A DNA stretch of 64,000 bases from Marinospirillum insulare DSM 21763. GTDB taxonomy: Bacteria; Pseudomonadota; Gammaproteobacteria; Pseudomonadales; Halomonadaceae. Shown in pieces: positions 27,936 to 38,013 of the stretch (within the stretch, counting starts at the first letter, position 1; each line of letters opens with the position of its first letter). Both the position numbers and the translations under genes were made by a program. A model generated the notes under the pieces. It did not search any database. It saw only the letters and a list, made by a program, of their open reading frames with translations, and was not told the DNA's origin. The stretch covers positions 62,001-126,000 of the forward strand of contig NZ_JMLW01000004.1 of NCBI RefSeq assembly GCF_000686905.1, in the 5' to 3' direction.

Positions 27936-28624
27936 TTAACCTTAACCTCCAATGCCTGCAAAACCTTTTCAGCGGCTTCTTGCTCGGCAAATCGACGACT
28001 AGAACCTATGCCTAGAGGTCGATAATCTAACTGATCTATCACACATTCAACTGTAAAAAGTTGTGCATGGGCTTCGCCTTCAACGTGTATAACATCATAC
28101 TGGGGTAGGGGTAGTTGACGCGACTGAAGGTATTCTTGTAAACGTGTTTTGGGGTCTTTCTGAGTGTCATTTAAGCTCATCGCTTCTAGTCGCGAAGCAA
28201 ACCAGCTTAAAATACGATTTTTAACTACTTCCATGCCTGCATCTAAATAGATAGCACCTATCACTGCTTCTAAAGCATCGGCAAGAATTGATTCTCGGCG
28301 GTATCCGCCACTTTTTAACTCACCAGAACCCATACGCAAGTAATCACCTAGCTTAAATTCTCTGGCTACTTCAGCTAGGGTGGTGCCTTTTACTTGACGA
28401 GCTCTAAGACGAGACAACTGCCCTTCTCTTGCTTGAGGAAAGCGTAGGTATAAGTCTTCAGCAATTACAAAATTAACGATAGAGTCGCCTAAAAACTCTA
28501 AGCGTTCGTTATTATTATTACCAAAACTACGGTGCGTAAGCGCCAGCTCTAATAAACTAGAGTCGCTAAAGGTATGGCCTAAAGCTTTGATTAGTGGTCG
28601 TAGGTTATCTTTCACTCGGATCAC
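27932..28624 (-). CDS. rnc: Ribonuclease III
   Basis: A double-stranded-RNA endonuclease for rRNA and mRNA processing. The catalytic signature [18 protein letters not shown] and the second acidic cluster [16 protein letters not shown] are both intact. A dsRNA-binding domain fills about residues 155-228 ([26 protein letters not shown]). The start is GTG at 28624, overlapping the lepB stop; a second GTG lies four codons on. The length of 230 is normal. Confidence 0.98.
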   Translation of the reverse strand: MIRVKDNLRPLIKALGHTFSDSSLLELALTHRSFGNNNNERLEFLGDSIVNFVIAEDLYLRFPQAREGQLSRLRARQVKGTTLAEVAREFKLGDYLRMGSGELKSGGYRRESILADALEAVIGAIYLDAGMEVVKNRILSWFASRLEAMSLNDTQKDPKTRLQEYLQSRQLPLPQYDVIHVEGEAHAQLFTVECVIDQLDYRPLGIGSSRRFAEQEAAEKVLQALEVKVK

Positions 28625-29466
28625 TCAATTAAACGAACATCACCAAACTTAGGTAAGCTTAGCAGTTTAGGCCAATGCATCCACACAGCAAAAGCACGCC
28701 CTACTAAATTTTCTTCAGGAACAAACCCCATAACCAAGGGTGCACCACGGTCATTAACGTAACCAGGAATAATTAAACAACCTGCTTCATTGCGTGGCTG
28801 ACCCTGGCACCAAAAACGACTGTCATTACTATGGTCACGATTATCACCCATGACAAAATAGTAACCTTCAGGCACAGTTATTTCAGGAAAATTAAAAGTA
28901 GGCTGCGGATAGTTATAAACTGAATAGCTGGCCTCTGCCAAATTCTCTTGCCACAAATCTTCTTTGGGTGACTCTACAGGGCTTTTTTCTACAAGCTGTC
29001 GCTCTAAGGGTTGGCCATTAATTTGTAACTGACTATTGTGGTAACTAATTTTATCACCCGCAACGCCCACTACTCTTTTAATGTAGTTTAAACGCTCATC
29101 TAGCGGGTAACGAAACACTGCAACATCGCCTGGCGATGGGTCATCCATTGCTATAATTTTTTTATTAACTACCGGCAAACGCACACCATAGCTGAATTTA
29201 TTAACCAGAATAAAATCACCTATTTTTAGGGTAGGCAACATTGACCCTGAAGGTATTTGAAAGGGTTCAAATAAAAAAGAACGTAAAATTAGTACCAGTG
29301 CTAAAACCGGAAAAAAAGAATTGGAATACTCAACCACTAGGCCAGGCTTTTTATCTTGAAAGCGACTGGCTGCTCGGCGTTTTTTTAATACCAGCTTATC
29401 TAGCAACCAAACCAACCCTGTTACAAAGGTTGCTAGAACCAAGATAAGTGAAAAATCTAGATGCAT
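28621..29466 (-). CDS. lepB: Signal peptidase I
   Basis: Cleaves signal peptides of exported proteins at the outer face of the inner membrane. Two N-terminal membrane segments are visible (about residues 5-25 and 50-64). The catalytic serine is in [11 protein letters not shown] and the general-base lysine in [12 protein letters not shown]. The [11 protein letters not shown] motif is also present. The 281-residue length lies within the family range. It follows lepA by 14 bases and is coupled to rnc. Confidence 0.97.
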   Translation of the reverse strand: MHLDFSLILVLATFVTGLVWLLDKLVLKKRRAASRFQDKKPGLVVEYSNSFFPVLALVLILRSFLFEPFQIPSGSMLPTLKIGDFILVNKFSYGVRLPVVNKKIIAMDDPSPGDVAVFRYPLDERLNYIKRVVGVAGDKISYHNSQLQINGQPLERQLVEKSPVESPKEDLWQENLAEASYSVYNYPQPTFNFPEITVPEGYYFVMGDNRDHSNDSRFWCQGQPRNEAGCLIIPGYVNDRGAPLVMGFVPEENLVGRAFAVWMHWPKLLSLPKFGDVRLIE

Positions 29467-29480
29467 AAGTGAATTAATTC

Positions 29481-31280
29481 CTAGTTATCAACCTGCAATA
29501 CAGCAAGGAAAGCATCCTGTGGAATTTCCACTCGACCGACTTGCTTCATACGCTTCTTACCGGCTTTTTGTTTTTCTAAAAGTTTCTTCTTACGACTAGC
29601 ATCACCGCCATAACACTTAGCCAGAACGTTTTTACGCATTGCTTTTACGGTAGAGCGTGCAACTATTTGTCCACCCAAGGCAGCTTGAATAGCAACATCA
29701 AACATTTGCCTAGGTATTAGTTCCTTCATTTTTTCAACTAAACCGCGACCTTTGCTAACCGCTAAGTCGCTATGCACTATCAAAGCTAAAGCATCCACTT
29801 TTTCGCCATTGATCAGCACATCTAAACGAGCCAGCTTAGCTACTTCAAAACGATTAAAGCTGTATTCAAGTGAAGCAAAGCCGCGAGATACTGACTTCAA
29901 ACGGTCGAAGAAATCTAATACTACTTCAGCTAATGGAATATCATAAACCAGTTGTACTTGGCTACCTAGGTAAAGCATATCTACCTGCATACCACGTTTT
30001 TCTGTACACAGAGTAATACAAGAACCCACCATTTCTTGTGGAGTTAAAATGGTACAGCGAGCGATAGGTTCACGCATTTCTGCAATGGCTGCAGGGTCTG
30101 GCATCAGTGTTGGGTTGTCTACTTTTATAACGTCGCCATTTTTTAAAACCACTTCGTAACTAACGGTGGGTGCAGTGGTGAGCAGGTCTAGATTATATTC
30201 GCGCTCTAAGCGCTCTTGAATAATCTCCATGTGCAGCATACCCAAAAATCCACAACGGAAACCAAAACCTAGTGCTTCTGAGCTGTCTGGCTCAAAAAAT
30301 AGCGAAGCATCGTTTAATGAAAGCTTGTCTAGCGCATCACGAAAGTCTTCAAAGTCTTCAGCCGAAACTGGAAATAAACCAGCATAAACTTGTGGAGATA
30401 CTTTTTTAAAGCCGGGCAGGTTTTCTACTTCGGGTGTTTTAGCATGGGTAATGGTGTCACCTACAGGCGCACCATGAATTTCTTTAATGCCTGATACCAG
30501 ATAACCAACTTCACCTGCTTTTAAGCTACCTGTTTCTACTCGCTTAGGAGTAAATATACCTACACCTGTGGCATCCCAAGTTCTGCCAGTCGATTTAATA
30601 ACTATCTTGTCGCCTTTGTTCAGCGTACCGTTTTTAATGCGTAACAGGGAAACAACACCTAGGTAGTTATCAAACCAAGAGTCAACTATTAAAGCCTGCA
30701 AAGGAGCATCTACTTCACCTTCGGGTGGTGGTATCTGCTTGATTAGCTGCTCTACTACATCTTGTATGCCTAAACCACTTTTAGCAGAGCAACGCACTGC
30801 ATCGGTGGCATCTATGCCTATCACGTCTTCTATTTCTTTGGCGACACGTTCTGGATCAGCTTGAGGCAAATCCATTTTATTTAAGATAGGAACAACCTCT
30901 AAGCCTTGTTCAATTGCGGTATAGCAGTTAGCTACTGATTGAGCCTCAACCCCTTGCCCAGCATCCACAACTAATAAAGCGCCTTCACAGGCAGCTAAAG
31001 AGCGCGAAACTTCATAAGAGAAGTCTACGTGGCCAGGCGTATCAATAAAGTTAAGCTGATAATCTTCACCCTCTAAAGAGGTGTAATTAAGCGTAACGCT
31101 CTGCGCTTTAATAGTAATACCGCGTTCGCGCTCAAGATCCATAGAATCGAGCACTTGCATTTTCATTTCACGGTCGCTTAAACCTTCACAAAACTGGATA
31201 AAGCGGTCTGCAAGGGTGGATTTACCATGATCTATATGGGCGATAATAGAAAAGTTACGAATATGTTTAAGGCGCTTCAC
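29481..31280 (-). CDS. lepA: Elongation factor 4 (LepA)
   Basis: A ribosomal GTPase that acts on translation or subunit assembly under stress. The G domain is clear: [34 protein letters not shown] (given in part) and [13 protein letters not shown]. The C-terminus carries [17 protein letters not shown]. Two GTG codons compete; I chose the one at 31280 because AGG precedes it at suitable spacing, while the GTG at 31286 overlaps that same sequence. The product is 599 residues, of normal size. Confidence 0.97.
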   Translation of the reverse strand: MKRLKHIRNFSIIAHIDHGKSTLADRFIQFCEGLSDREMKMQVLDSMDLERERGITIKAQSVTLNYTSLEGEDYQLNFIDTPGHVDFSYEVSRSLAACEGALLVVDAGQGVEAQSVANCYTAIEQGLEVVPILNKMDLPQADPERVAKEIEDVIGIDATDAVRCSAKSGLGIQDVVEQLIKQIPPPEGEVDAPLQALIVDSWFDNYLGVVSLLRIKNGTLNKGDKIVIKSTGRTWDATGVGIFTPKRVETGSLKAGEVGYLVSGIKEIHGAPVGDTITHAKTPEVENLPGFKKVSPQVYAGLFPVSAEDFEDFRDALDKLSLNDASLFFEPDSSEALGFGFRCGFLGMLHMEIIQERLEREYNLDLLTTAPTVSYEVVLKNGDVIKVDNPTLMPDPAAIAEMREPIARCTILTPQEMVGSCITLCTEKRGMQVDMLYLGSQVQLVYDIPLAEVVLDFFDRLKSVSRGFASLEYSFNRFEVAKLARLDVLINGEKVDALALIVHSDLAVSKGRGLVEKMKELIPRQMFDVAIQAALGGQIVARSTVKAMRKNVLAKCYGGDASRKKKLLEKQKAGKKRMKQVGRVEIPQDAFLAVLQVDN

Positions 31281-31304
31281 GTTCACCTACATCGAAATTC
31301 AGAT

Positions 31305-31351
31305 AAATAAAAGAGAAGGTAATACGTCTAGCTAGGCTAAGGCGTATTACC
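31305..31351 (-). terminator. Terminator between mucD and lepA
   Basis: GGTAATACG (31318-31326) and CGTATTACC (31343-31351) form a perfect 9-bp stem. Read leftward, the hairpin is followed by TTCTCTTTTATTT. It lies about 70 bases past the mucD stop and should end the sigma-E operon before lepA. Confidence 0.65.
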
Positions 31352-31417
31352 CGAAAAAAGTGCGCTAAAGTTTACCTGATATGCTCTAGCAAAGAAATGC
31401 CACTAAATAAGTGTTAA

Positions 31418-32821
31418 CTACTCATTAACGCGTAGCGCAACAAATATAGGGCTACCTCGTCTGACAAGTCTAACAGCTACAGTCTGACCTGTTGCTAGGT
31501 TTTCTACCAGCTTGGCAAATTGCTTAGGACTGACAATATCTTTTGAAGCGATAGAAACCAGCACATCGCCGCGACGTATTCCTGCAGCTGCCGCGGCTCC
31601 TTCAGGACTCACCTCTGCCACTTGAACACCGTTGCTAATTGACCACTTATCTTTTAAGCCAGCTGGTATTATTTCTACCTGCAAACCTAGCTTGCCGGCT
31701 AAAATAGGTTCAGATTCAGCTGCACTGTTTAAACCTAGCTGCATTTCATCTGGTCGCTCACCCACTTGAATGCTTAGGGTTTTACGCGAGCCATTACGCA
31801 GCACTAAAAACTTACCCTTGGCATTGGGGCGAATACGGCCCACTGCTGGTGGTAAATCTGAGGAAGTATTAATGGTTTGCTCATTAACCTGCAAAATAAT
31901 ATCGCCTGCCTTCAAACCACCTTTAGCACCTGGTCCATCTGGATCAACATTGGCAACTAGAGCACCTTGTGGTTTTTTTAATCCAAAAGACTCAGCTAAA
32001 TCACGATTAACATCTTGAATAGCCACGCCTAACCAACCCCTACTCACTCGACCCTGGTCTTTTAACTGCTCAGCTACTTCTAAAGCAACCTGCATAGGGA
32101 TAGCAAAAGACAAGCCCATAAAGCCACCTGAGCGAGTGTAAATTTGCGAGTTAATACCCACCACTTCGCCATCCAAGTTAAATAATGGCCCACCTGAATT
32201 ACCAGGGTTAATGGCTACATCGGTTTGAATAAAAGGTACATAAGTTTCATTAGGTAGCGAGCGCCCTTTAGCACTCACTATGCCTGCTGTTACTGAGTGG
32301 TCAAAACCAAAAGGTGAACCTATAGCCAGCACCCATTCACCCACTTTTAATTGATCAGAATTACCCATCGTCACCAGCGGTAAGTCTTGAGCATCTATTT
32401 TTAAAAGTGCCAAGTCACTTGAAGCATCACTACCTACTAGCTCTGCAACTAATTCTCGCCTATCACTTAAGCGCACGACTATTTCATCTGCATTTTCTAT
32501 CACATGGTTATTGGTTAAAATATAACCATCATCAGAAATTATAAAACCCGAACCTAGTGATTGTCGCTGTTGCTGAGAGGGTCCTTGTTCAAACCCTTCT
32601 GGTAGCTCACCAAAAAAGTGCCTGAAAATTTCGGGAACTTCCTGTGGAATACGCGTGGAACGTTTTTGAACTTTTTGCGTAGTACTAATATTGACCACTG
32701 CAGGCGCGGCTTTTTCTACCAGCTGAGTAAAGTCTGGCAAATTAGCTGCTGATACAAAAAAAGAGCAAGCAAGTAACAAGGTGGCTAATACTGCTTGTAA
32801 AGAAGCTCTTTTACTCAACAT
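31418..32821 (-). CDS. mucD: Periplasmic serine protease of the DegP/MucD family
   Basis: A periplasmic protease/chaperone for misfolded envelope proteins. It has a signal peptide (about 1-25), then a trypsin-like domain with the triad His106 (LTNNHVIEN), Asp136 (SSDLALL) and Ser209 (NPGNSGGPL). Two PDZ domains follow (about residues 255-345 and 375-465). The 467 residues match MucD/DegQ-type length. Its place at the end of the rpoE operon, overlapping rseC by 11 bases, is the Pseudomonas arrangement and supports the name mucD. Confidence 0.95.
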   Translation of the reverse strand: MLSKRASLQAVLATLLLACSFFVSAANLPDFTQLVEKAAPAVVNISTTQKVQKRSTRIPQEVPEIFRHFFGELPEGFEQGPSQQQRQSLGSGFIISDDGYILTNNHVIENADEIVVRLSDRRELVAELVGSDASSDLALLKIDAQDLPLVTMGNSDQLKVGEWVLAIGSPFGFDHSVTAGIVSAKGRSLPNETYVPFIQTDVAINPGNSGGPLFNLDGEVVGINSQIYTRSGGFMGLSFAIPMQVALEVAEQLKDQGRVSRGWLGVAIQDVNRDLAESFGLKKPQGALVANVDPDGPGAKGGLKAGDIILQVNEQTINTSSDLPPAVGRIRPNAKGKFLVLRNGSRKTLSIQVGERPDEMQLGLNSAAESEPILAGKLGLQVEIIPAGLKDKWSISNGVQVAEVSPEGAAAAAGIRRGDVLVSIASKDIVSPKQFAKLVENLATGQTVAVRLVRRGSPIFVALRVNE

Positions 32822-33287
32822 GAGTTAACTCCAAATTATTCTTAGCTTTGGTTGAAGGAAAGGGGGTGAGTTGTTTTATTAGTTCTAGCTGACTGGTGGC
32901 TGCTAGTTTTCTAGCCAAAAATAATCCACTAGCCAACCCAATAAGTGCTATAAAAAAAAGCAAGAGCCCAGAGGTAACACCTAAATACTCAGCCAGCAAA
33001 GCTGCTGCTAACAAGGTGAACAGAGGTAATAAAAATTGCAGTATTGCAGCTCGATTTAACTGAGCAGCATTGACACCCAGTAAAACTCGATCACCTGGCT
33101 GCAGGGAAGTTTCTGTAGATATAACAAGTTTGGGCGAGCGATTTAACAACCAGCGTGACAAAACACCCTGCCCACAGCCACCTGCTAAGCTACAGGAACC
33201 ACACCCCTGAGATGCACAAGCTTTAACTTGCACTTGCCCTAGGCTTTGTTCTGCTATGACTTCTGCTTCTTGTGTTACCCAAGTCAT
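32811..33287 (-). CDS. rseC: RseC/MucC-family sigma-E regulator
   Basis: A small inner-membrane protein that modulates sigma-E activity and has been linked to redox-cluster maturation (Rnf/SoxR) in relatives. The cytoplasmic N-terminus carries the family cysteine cluster Cys24, Cys29, Cys32 and Cys38 (CASQGCGSCSLAGGC). Two membrane helices follow (about 82-100 and 105-125). The 158 residues are typical. It comes directly after rseA with an 18-base gap, and rseB is missing between them. Confidence 0.92.
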   Translation of the reverse strand: MTWVTQEAEVIAEQSLGQVQVKACASQGCGSCSLAGGCGQGVLSRWLLNRSPKLVISTETSLQPGDRVLLGVNAAQLNRAAILQFLLPLFTLLAAALLAEYLGVTSGLLLFFIALIGLASGLFLARKLAATSQLELIKQLTPFPSTKAKNNLELTHVE

Positions 33288-33305
33288 GCTCTACTTCCTA
33301 GTTAG

Positions 33306-34004
33306 TTAACGCGATGAAACGGGTGTAAAACTTTGCTGCCTAGACTGAGGCGAGCTAACCAGAGGGGAATAGGCTTGAACCTTGTCACTACAAGGTTTGC
33401 GCTGCAATATTTCTACAGGAAAATCGATCGCTGTCACACCCGAAAAACTGGAATTTTGGCAATCAGATGCAACTTGGCTAGCCTGCATTAGCGGGCTAGT
33501 TATGGGAGGCGCAGCTTCTTGTGTTGCAAAAGCATTCGCTGGAGACTCACCTTCTTGGCTAAGATTATAAATTTGCGTACCTGTTATCACCAAAAGCGCA
33601 ACTGAGGCAGCTAAGGCTCCACCACGCAACCACTGACCACGATCTTGGTTCTTGGGTAAAGTAGCAGTCTTGCTAGGCTCTACCACTGAAATAGGTTCTT
33701 CTGCTTGGCTTGAAGCGAAGCCTAGCTCACTAGCCGCTCCAGCATCTGTAAAGTTGAGGCTTTCATTTTCTAACTGCTGCATAACAGCTGCAGAAATATC
33801 CATTTGGGCTGTTTTGGGGTTTTGCTTACCACGCAACTCGCCGCGTAAAACACCTTGAGCTAAATGATAACGACGCCATTTATCGCTTAATGCTTGGCTG
33901 GTAGATGATGACGCCTGCATGGCATTAAGCAGGCGGGGCAGTTCTAAGTCATCACCTGCGCCATCCATAATAGAAGAAAGAGACTGGTACAGCTTGTCTG
34001 TCAT
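33306..34004 (-). CDS. rseA: Anti-sigma-E factor (RseA/MucA family)
   Basis: An inner-membrane anti-sigma factor that holds RpoE until regulated proteolysis releases it. The N-terminal RseA domain is recognisable: LSSIMDGAGDDLELPRLL, then WRRYHLAQGVLRGE. One membrane helix lies at about residues 127-147 (GGALAASVALLVITG). A periplasmic tail of about 85 residues with two cysteines follows. A frame extends 22 codons further upstream, but the ATG at 34004 has GAGG 8 bases before it and gives the family N-terminus. The periplasmic tail looks poorly conserved. Confidence 0.88.
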   Translation of the reverse strand: MTDKLYQSLSSIMDGAGDDLELPRLLNAMQASSSTSQALSDKWRRYHLAQGVLRGELRGKQNPKTAQMDISAAVMQQLENESLNFTDAGAASELGFASSQAEEPISVVEPSKTATLPKNQDRGQWLRGGALAASVALLVITGTQIYNLSQEGESPANAFATQEAAPPITSPLMQASQVASDCQNSSFSGVTAIDFPVEILQRKPCSDKVQAYSPLVSSPQSRQQSFTPVSSR

Positions 34005-34130
34005 GCCAGATACCTCATAAATAATAAACAATCCAACTTCAGCTTCTATCCTAGACAGTGGACAATCCATTTGGTTTTATCTAATTGCAAAAATTCCCAT
34101 ATATTTTTTGCGATTATTTTTCTGCTGTGT

Positions 34131-34727
34131 CTATTTTGCAACAGAGTTAGGGTCTAACAAGGGTGCTATTGCTTTATCTATAGCTTCACGCGCACGGAAA
34201 ATACGCGACCTAACCGTACCTACCGGACACTGCATCACCTCAGCAATTTCGTCATAACTTAACCCTTCAAACTCGCGCAAACTAATGGCAGTTTTTAAAT
34301 CATCGGGTAGCAAGTCTATCGTGGCAAAAATACGTTCCTCTAGCTCATCACGCATTAGGTTAGATTCAGGCGAATCGTTATCTCGCATACTCGCTACTAG
34401 GCTAAAGTTTTCTGCATCTTCAACATCTACATCGGTTCCAGGCGGACGACGACTTCTAGAAACCAAGTGGTTTTTAGCGGTATTTATCGCTATACGGTAC
34501 ATCCAAGTATAGAAAGCACTTTCTGCACGAAAATTACCAAGCGCTCGATAAGCTTTAATAAATGCTTCTTGAGCAACGTCTTGCTGCTCATGAGGGTCAT
34601 TCACATACCGCCCTATCAGAGCAATAATTTTATGCTGATATTTTTTTACTAATAGATCAAAAGCACGTTTATCGCCCTTTTGTACACGTTCGACCAATCG
34701 CTGGTCTGTTTCCCTTGCGCTCGTCAT
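34131..34727 (-). CDS. rpoE: RNA polymerase sigma-E factor (AlgU/RpoE)
   Basis: An extracytoplasmic-function sigma factor of the envelope stress response. Region 2 (FDLLVKKYQHKIIALIGRYV, DVAQEAFIKAYRAL, FYTWMYRIAINTAKNHL) and region 4 (LREFEGLSYDEIAEVMQCP, VGTVRSRIFRAREAI) are intact. The length of 198 is standard. GGAG stands 7 bases before the ATG. It is divergent from nadB, the E. coli order. A sigma-70-like promoter is seen upstream; I found no convincing self-activated sigma-E promoter. Confidence 0.98.
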   Translation of the reverse strand: MTSARETDQRLVERVQKGDKRAFDLLVKKYQHKIIALIGRYVNDPHEQQDVAQEAFIKAYRALGNFRAESAFYTWMYRIAINTAKNHLVSRSRRPPGTDVDVEDAENFSLVASMRDNDSPESNLMRDELEERIFATIDLLPDDLKTAISLREFEGLSYDEIAEVMQCPVGTVRSRIFRAREAIDKAIAPLLDPNSVAK

Positions 34728-34793
34728 TCAGGAACTCCAAGTTTAATACGCAAACCAATCGAAGGATCAAGACTTGCCAGACAGGCTAAAATA

Positions 34794-34824
34794 GATATAC
34801 CTTAGCACGGCTAAGCCTTGTCAA
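34794..34824 (-). promoter_or_regulatory. Candidate sigma-70 promoter of rpoE
   Basis: On the leftward strand a perfect TTGACA (34819-34824) is followed, after 18-19 bases, by GTATAT/TATATC (34794-34800). The spacing is slightly long. It lies about 70 bases before the rpoE ATG in the rpoE/nadB divergent gap. Confidence 0.45.
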
Positions 34825-34880
34825 GAAGCCCGAAGGCCATTGATCAACAAGCATTTATTATAAATTAGGACCCCTACCTT

Positions 34881-36506
34881 ATGCCTGCTTCTCAACATTA
34901 TGATGTTGTTATTATTGGTAGTGGCGCAGCAGGCATGACTGCTGCACTGCATCTAGCCAACACCCACAGGGTTGCTCTACTCAGTAAAGCTAGCCTTAAC
35001 CAGGGCTCAACACGCTGGGCACAGGGCGGCATAGCAACAGTTGTCGACCCTGAAGACTCCCTAGAGGCACACATAGAAGACACTCTTATAGCCGGAGCAG
35101 GGCTCTGCCACCAAGACACGGTAGAGCTGGTAGTAAAAGAGAGCCGTAAAAGTATTCAGTGGCTTATAGATCAAGGCGTTCCCTTTACTCCTGCTGAAGA
35201 AACACTAGGCCCTCTCAACAAAACAGCGCCCTCCCCTCTGAACTACCATTTAACACGTGAGGGTGGACATAGTTTTCGGCGTATTCTACATGCAGATGAC
35301 GCAACAGGCTTAGCTATTTCTGAAACCTTAACAGCCAGAGTTTTACAGCATAGCAACATCGATATTTTTGAAGACCACCTAGCAGTCGATTTAATTACCC
35401 GTCACAAGCTAGGTTTAGCAGAGCAAGCCTGCGTGGGTGCTTATGTTCTAGACACCCAACTAGGTAAGGTAAGGGCACTTGCTGCTAAAGCGGTTATTTT
35501 AGCCACTGGTGGCGCCAGCAAAGTTTATTTATATACATCCAACCCAGATGGCAGCTCTGGTGATGGTATTGCTATGGCTTGGCGTGCTGGCTGCTCTGTT
35601 GCCAATATGGAGTTTAATCAGTTTCACCCTACCTGCCTTTATCACCCTGCAGCTAAAAGCTTCTTAATTAGCGAAGCATTACGCGGCGAAGGTGCGCGCC
35701 TTACTCTACCCAATGGCGAACCCTTTATGCACCGTTTTGACGCTCGCTGTGAACTCGCACCTAGAGATGTGGTGGCTAGAGCCATAGACCATGAAATGAA
35801 GCGCCTAGGGTTAGACCATGTTTGTTTAGATATTTCACACCAAGATGCTGATTTTATTCGAGGGCATTTCCCCACCATTTACCAACGCTGCTTAGAACTG
35901 GGCATAGACATTACCCAAGAGCCACTTCCAGTGGTACCAGCTGCCCATTACACCTGTGGTGGCATACAAACCAGTGCCAAAGGGCAAACAAACCTTCCAG
36001 GCCTTTACGCCATAGGAGAGTGTGCCTTTACTGGCTTACATGGTGCTAACCGTATGGCTAGCAACTCACTTTTAGAGTGCGTTGTTTTTGGGCGGTTAGC
36101 CGCTGAAGACCTACTCACTAAGCTAGATAGCTTTAAAGAAGCACCTGAACTAGAAAGCTGGGATGAAAGCCAAGTGACTGACTCAGATGAAGACGTGGTT
36201 ATTAGCCATAACTGGGATGAAATTCGTCGCTTTATGTGGGACTACGTGGGGATAGTTAGAACCGATAAGCGCTTAGAAAGAGCTCAGCATCGTATTAAAC
36301 TTTTACAGTCTGAAATTCATGACTACTATTCTAATTACCGTATTTGCAGTGGCCTGTTAGAGTTACGCAACCTTGCCACCGTGGCCGAATTAATTATTCG
36401 CTCAGCACAACTAAGAAAAGAAAGCCGCGGCTTGCACTACACCCTAGATTATCCACAGGCAGCTGCCGAGGCGCGTGACACCTTACTTACGCCCGATAGC
36501 TGGTAA
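34881..36506 (+). CDS. nadB: L-aspartate oxidase
   Basis: An FAD enzyme that oxidises L-aspartate to iminoaspartate, the first step of de novo NAD synthesis. The FAD dinucleotide motif [18 protein letters not shown] stands at the N-terminus. SRWAQGGIA-type [33 protein letters not shown] and [15 protein letters not shown] are family signatures. The 541 residues match E. coli NadB. AGGA stands 10 bases before the ATG. It is transcribed away from rpoE and ends 5 bases from the convergent ygfX. Confidence 0.97.
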   Translation: MPASQHYDVVIIGSGAAGMTAALHLANTHRVALLSKASLNQGSTRWAQGGIATVVDPEDSLEAHIEDTLIAGAGLCHQDTVELVVKESRKSIQWLIDQGVPFTPAEETLGPLNKTAPSPLNYHLTREGGHSFRRILHADDATGLAISETLTARVLQHSNIDIFEDHLAVDLITRHKLGLAEQACVGAYVLDTQLGKVRALAAKAVILATGGASKVYLYTSNPDGSSGDGIAMAWRAGCSVANMEFNQFHPTCLYHPAAKSFLISEALRGEGARLTLPNGEPFMHRFDARCELAPRDVVARAIDHEMKRLGLDHVCLDISHQDADFIRGHFPTIYQRCLELGIDITQEPLPVVPAAHYTCGGIQTSAKGQTNLPGLYAIGECAFTGLHGANRMASNSLLECVVFGRLAAEDLLTKLDSFKEAPELESWDESQVTDSDEDVVISHNWDEIRRFMWDYVGIVRTDKRLERAQHRIKLLQSEIHDYYSNYRICSGLLELRNLATVAELIIRSAQLRKESRGLHYTLDYPQAAAEARDTLLTPDSW

Positions 36507-36511
36507 TCAGT

Positions 36512-36910
36512 TTAATGCCAAGTGCGTAAAAAACAACGTAATTGATGGTGCTCTTTTGGGCTAAGTGAATCAGGCCAGAGCAACCAAGGCCAAGCGAACG
36601 GACCAGCAGGTTTAAAAACCAGAATAAAACGGCTAAATAAAACAGCAGGTGGCTGTAAAAGCTGCTGCTGCCCTCTAGCCAACTGCCAATAAAGCTCTTT
36701 ATCTTTTAAGAGCAGAGCAACAGGGGCTGCTACGCCAAAAGCTTGGCGCCAACTCCACCAAGCATGTAACAGTAGAAGTGCAATAAACCCGTTGGCTAAC
36801 CAAGAAGTGTGAGAAAGTAAAACAACTATTAGCCCCGTATAAACGAGCAGGAAAAATATTCTTCCTAGTTTAGAGACCTTTATATTGATCCAAACTGCCA
36901 TTTTCTGCAT
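36512..36910 (-). CDS. YgfX (CptA)-family membrane protein
   Basis: A small protein of about 132 residues with two N-terminal hydrophobic segments (about residues 15-33 and 38-56). It then has a basic/aromatic soluble part containing KDKELYWQLARGQQQLL and a C-terminal RFILVF...WPWLLWPDSL pattern, as in YgfX. It overlaps sdhE, its usual partner. YgfX of E. coli was described as a cytoskeleton-targeting toxin, though this is debated. The start is unclear (TTG 36916, ATG 36910, ATG 36901), without a strong ribosome-binding site, which fits translational coupling to sdhE. Confidence 0.8.
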   Translation of the reverse strand: MQKMAVWINIKVSKLGRIFFLLVYTGLIVVLLSHTSWLANGFIALLLLHAWWSWRQAFGVAAPVALLLKDKELYWQLARGQQQLLQPPAVLFSRFILVFKPAGPFAWPWLLWPDSLSPKEHHQLRCFLRTWH

Positions 36911-37181
36911 GATCAATAATTGCTTGAATAATAGGCTGCAAACTAGGGTCGGTAGCTGGTTCGCGGCGCATCAGCCAAAGAAACAAATCTTGATCTTCTT
37001 CCTTTAGAAGCCGTTTATAATCAGACTGCAAAGCCTCTGAAAGCTGACTTAAGCAACCATCTAAAAAAGGCACTAGCATTAAATCTAACTCCCACATGCC
37101 ACGGCGACTTTGCCAATACATGCGGTTACGCTCAGTTATTGCAGTTGTTGATTCAGGGGAAGCAGGGGTGGTATCTGTCAT
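36870..37181 (-). CDS. sdhE: FAD assembly factor SdhE
   Basis: Assists covalent attachment of FAD to succinate dehydrogenase (SdhA). The conserved RRGMWELDLML contains the RGxxE flavinylation motif. LLKEEDQDLFLWLM is the second family block. I chose the ATG at 37181 (103 residues) because GAGG stands 5 bases upstream; an in-frame GTG lies six codons earlier. The gene is somewhat longer at the N-terminus than E. coli SdhE. It overlaps the ygfX-like gene. Confidence 0.93.
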   Translation of the reverse strand: MTDTTPASPESTTAITERNRMYWQSRRGMWELDLMLVPFLDGCLSQLSEALQSDYKRLLKEEDQDLFLWLMRREPATDPSLQPIIQAIIDHAENGSLDQYKGL

Positions 37182-37303
37182 GTTGGCCTCAAAAGTCACT
37201 TTTACTATAAATTAATAAGCAAGCTCCAAGTTTAAGCGCAAATACTCAGTAAACCAAACACTTGTAGCTCTAACTAGCTAAATGCTTGTTTATAAGCTAG
37301 TTA

Positions 37304-37332
37304 TTGTGTATTAAGTAAAAGGTAACTATGCT
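37304..37332 (+). promoter_or_regulatory. Candidate promoter of ihfB
   Basis: TTGTGT (37304-37309), 17 bases, then TATGCT (37327-37332), about 42 bases before the ihfB start. Each hexamer matches consensus only in part. It is consistent with ihfB having its own promoter here, since rpsA does not precede it. Confidence 0.35.
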
Positions 37333-37374
37333 AGTTAATTCAAAAACCTAACACCCAGAGACGGAGTGAAAGGC

Positions 37375-37656
37375 GTGACTAAATCAGAACTTGTAGACCA
37401 AATCGCACTGCGTAAAAACAACCTAAGCTTAAAGCAGGTAGAATCAAGCGTTAAACTACTACTCGATTATATGACTGACACCCTAGCTACGGGCGGTCGA
37501 ATAGAAATCAGAGGTTTTGGTAGCTTCTCTCTACACTACCGACAAGCACGCAAAGGCCGTAACCCTAAAACAGGTGAAAAAGTACACTTAACGGGCAAGT
37601 ATGTTCCCCACTTCAAGCCTGGCAAAGAGTTACGCGAACAAGTAAATGCGAGCTAG
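37375..37656 (+). CDS. ihfB: Integration host factor subunit beta
   Basis: The beta subunit of the DNA-bending heterodimer IHF. The 93 residues match the family throughout, including [15 protein letters not shown] and [20 protein letters not shown]. An earlier in-frame GTG exists at 37366; I chose the GTG at 37375 because it yields the standard TKSELV N-terminus and GGAG stands 8 bases upstream. In E. coli ihfB follows rpsA; here sdhE lies divergently upstream. lapA and lapB follow as usual. Confidence 0.97.
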   Translation: MTKSELVDQIALRKNNLSLKQVESSVKLLLDYMTDTLATGGRIEIRGFGSFSLHYRQARKGRNPKTGEKVHLTGKYVPHFKPGKELREQVNAS

Positions 37657-37680
37657 TTGCTTTAAACACCAGGAAAAAGT

Positions 37681-37986
37681 ATGAAATTAATTAAATCGCT
37701 TTTTAGCCTAGCACTACTTATAGCTTTATTGTTGCTAGGCATCTGGTTCACTTTGCGTAATCAGCAACCCGTTCCCTTAGACTTACTGTTTATAAAACTA
37801 CCCGAAAACAGCCTTGCACTCTGGTTAATTCTTAGTCTCATTGTAGGGCTTAGTTTAGGACTAGTGCTTATGTTACCTTGGGTAGCTCGCTATAAAGCAA
37901 AATTACTCAGTAACCAACGCCTACTCAAACAACAGAAAGAAGAGCTTCATAAACTAAGAACACTTACTTTCAAAGCACCTGAATAA
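37681..37986 (+). CDS. lapA: Lipopolysaccharide assembly protein A
   Basis: An inner-membrane protein of 101 residues with two hydrophobic helices (about 5-25 and 42-64) and a short cytoplasmic coiled tail (LLKQQKEELHKLR). It matches LapA/YciS (DUF1049), with LGIWFTLRNQQPVPLDLLF typical. In E. coli it works with LapB to adjust LpxC stability and LPS synthesis. AGGA precedes the ATG; lapB follows 27 bases later. Confidence 0.93.
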   Translation: MKLIKSLFSLALLIALLLLGIWFTLRNQQPVPLDLLFIKLPENSLALWLILSLIVGLSLGLVLMLPWVARYKAKLLSNQRLLKQQKEELHKLRTLTFKAPE

Positions 37987-38013
37987 CACCCGCTCACTAA
38001 CGACAGACTGTTT

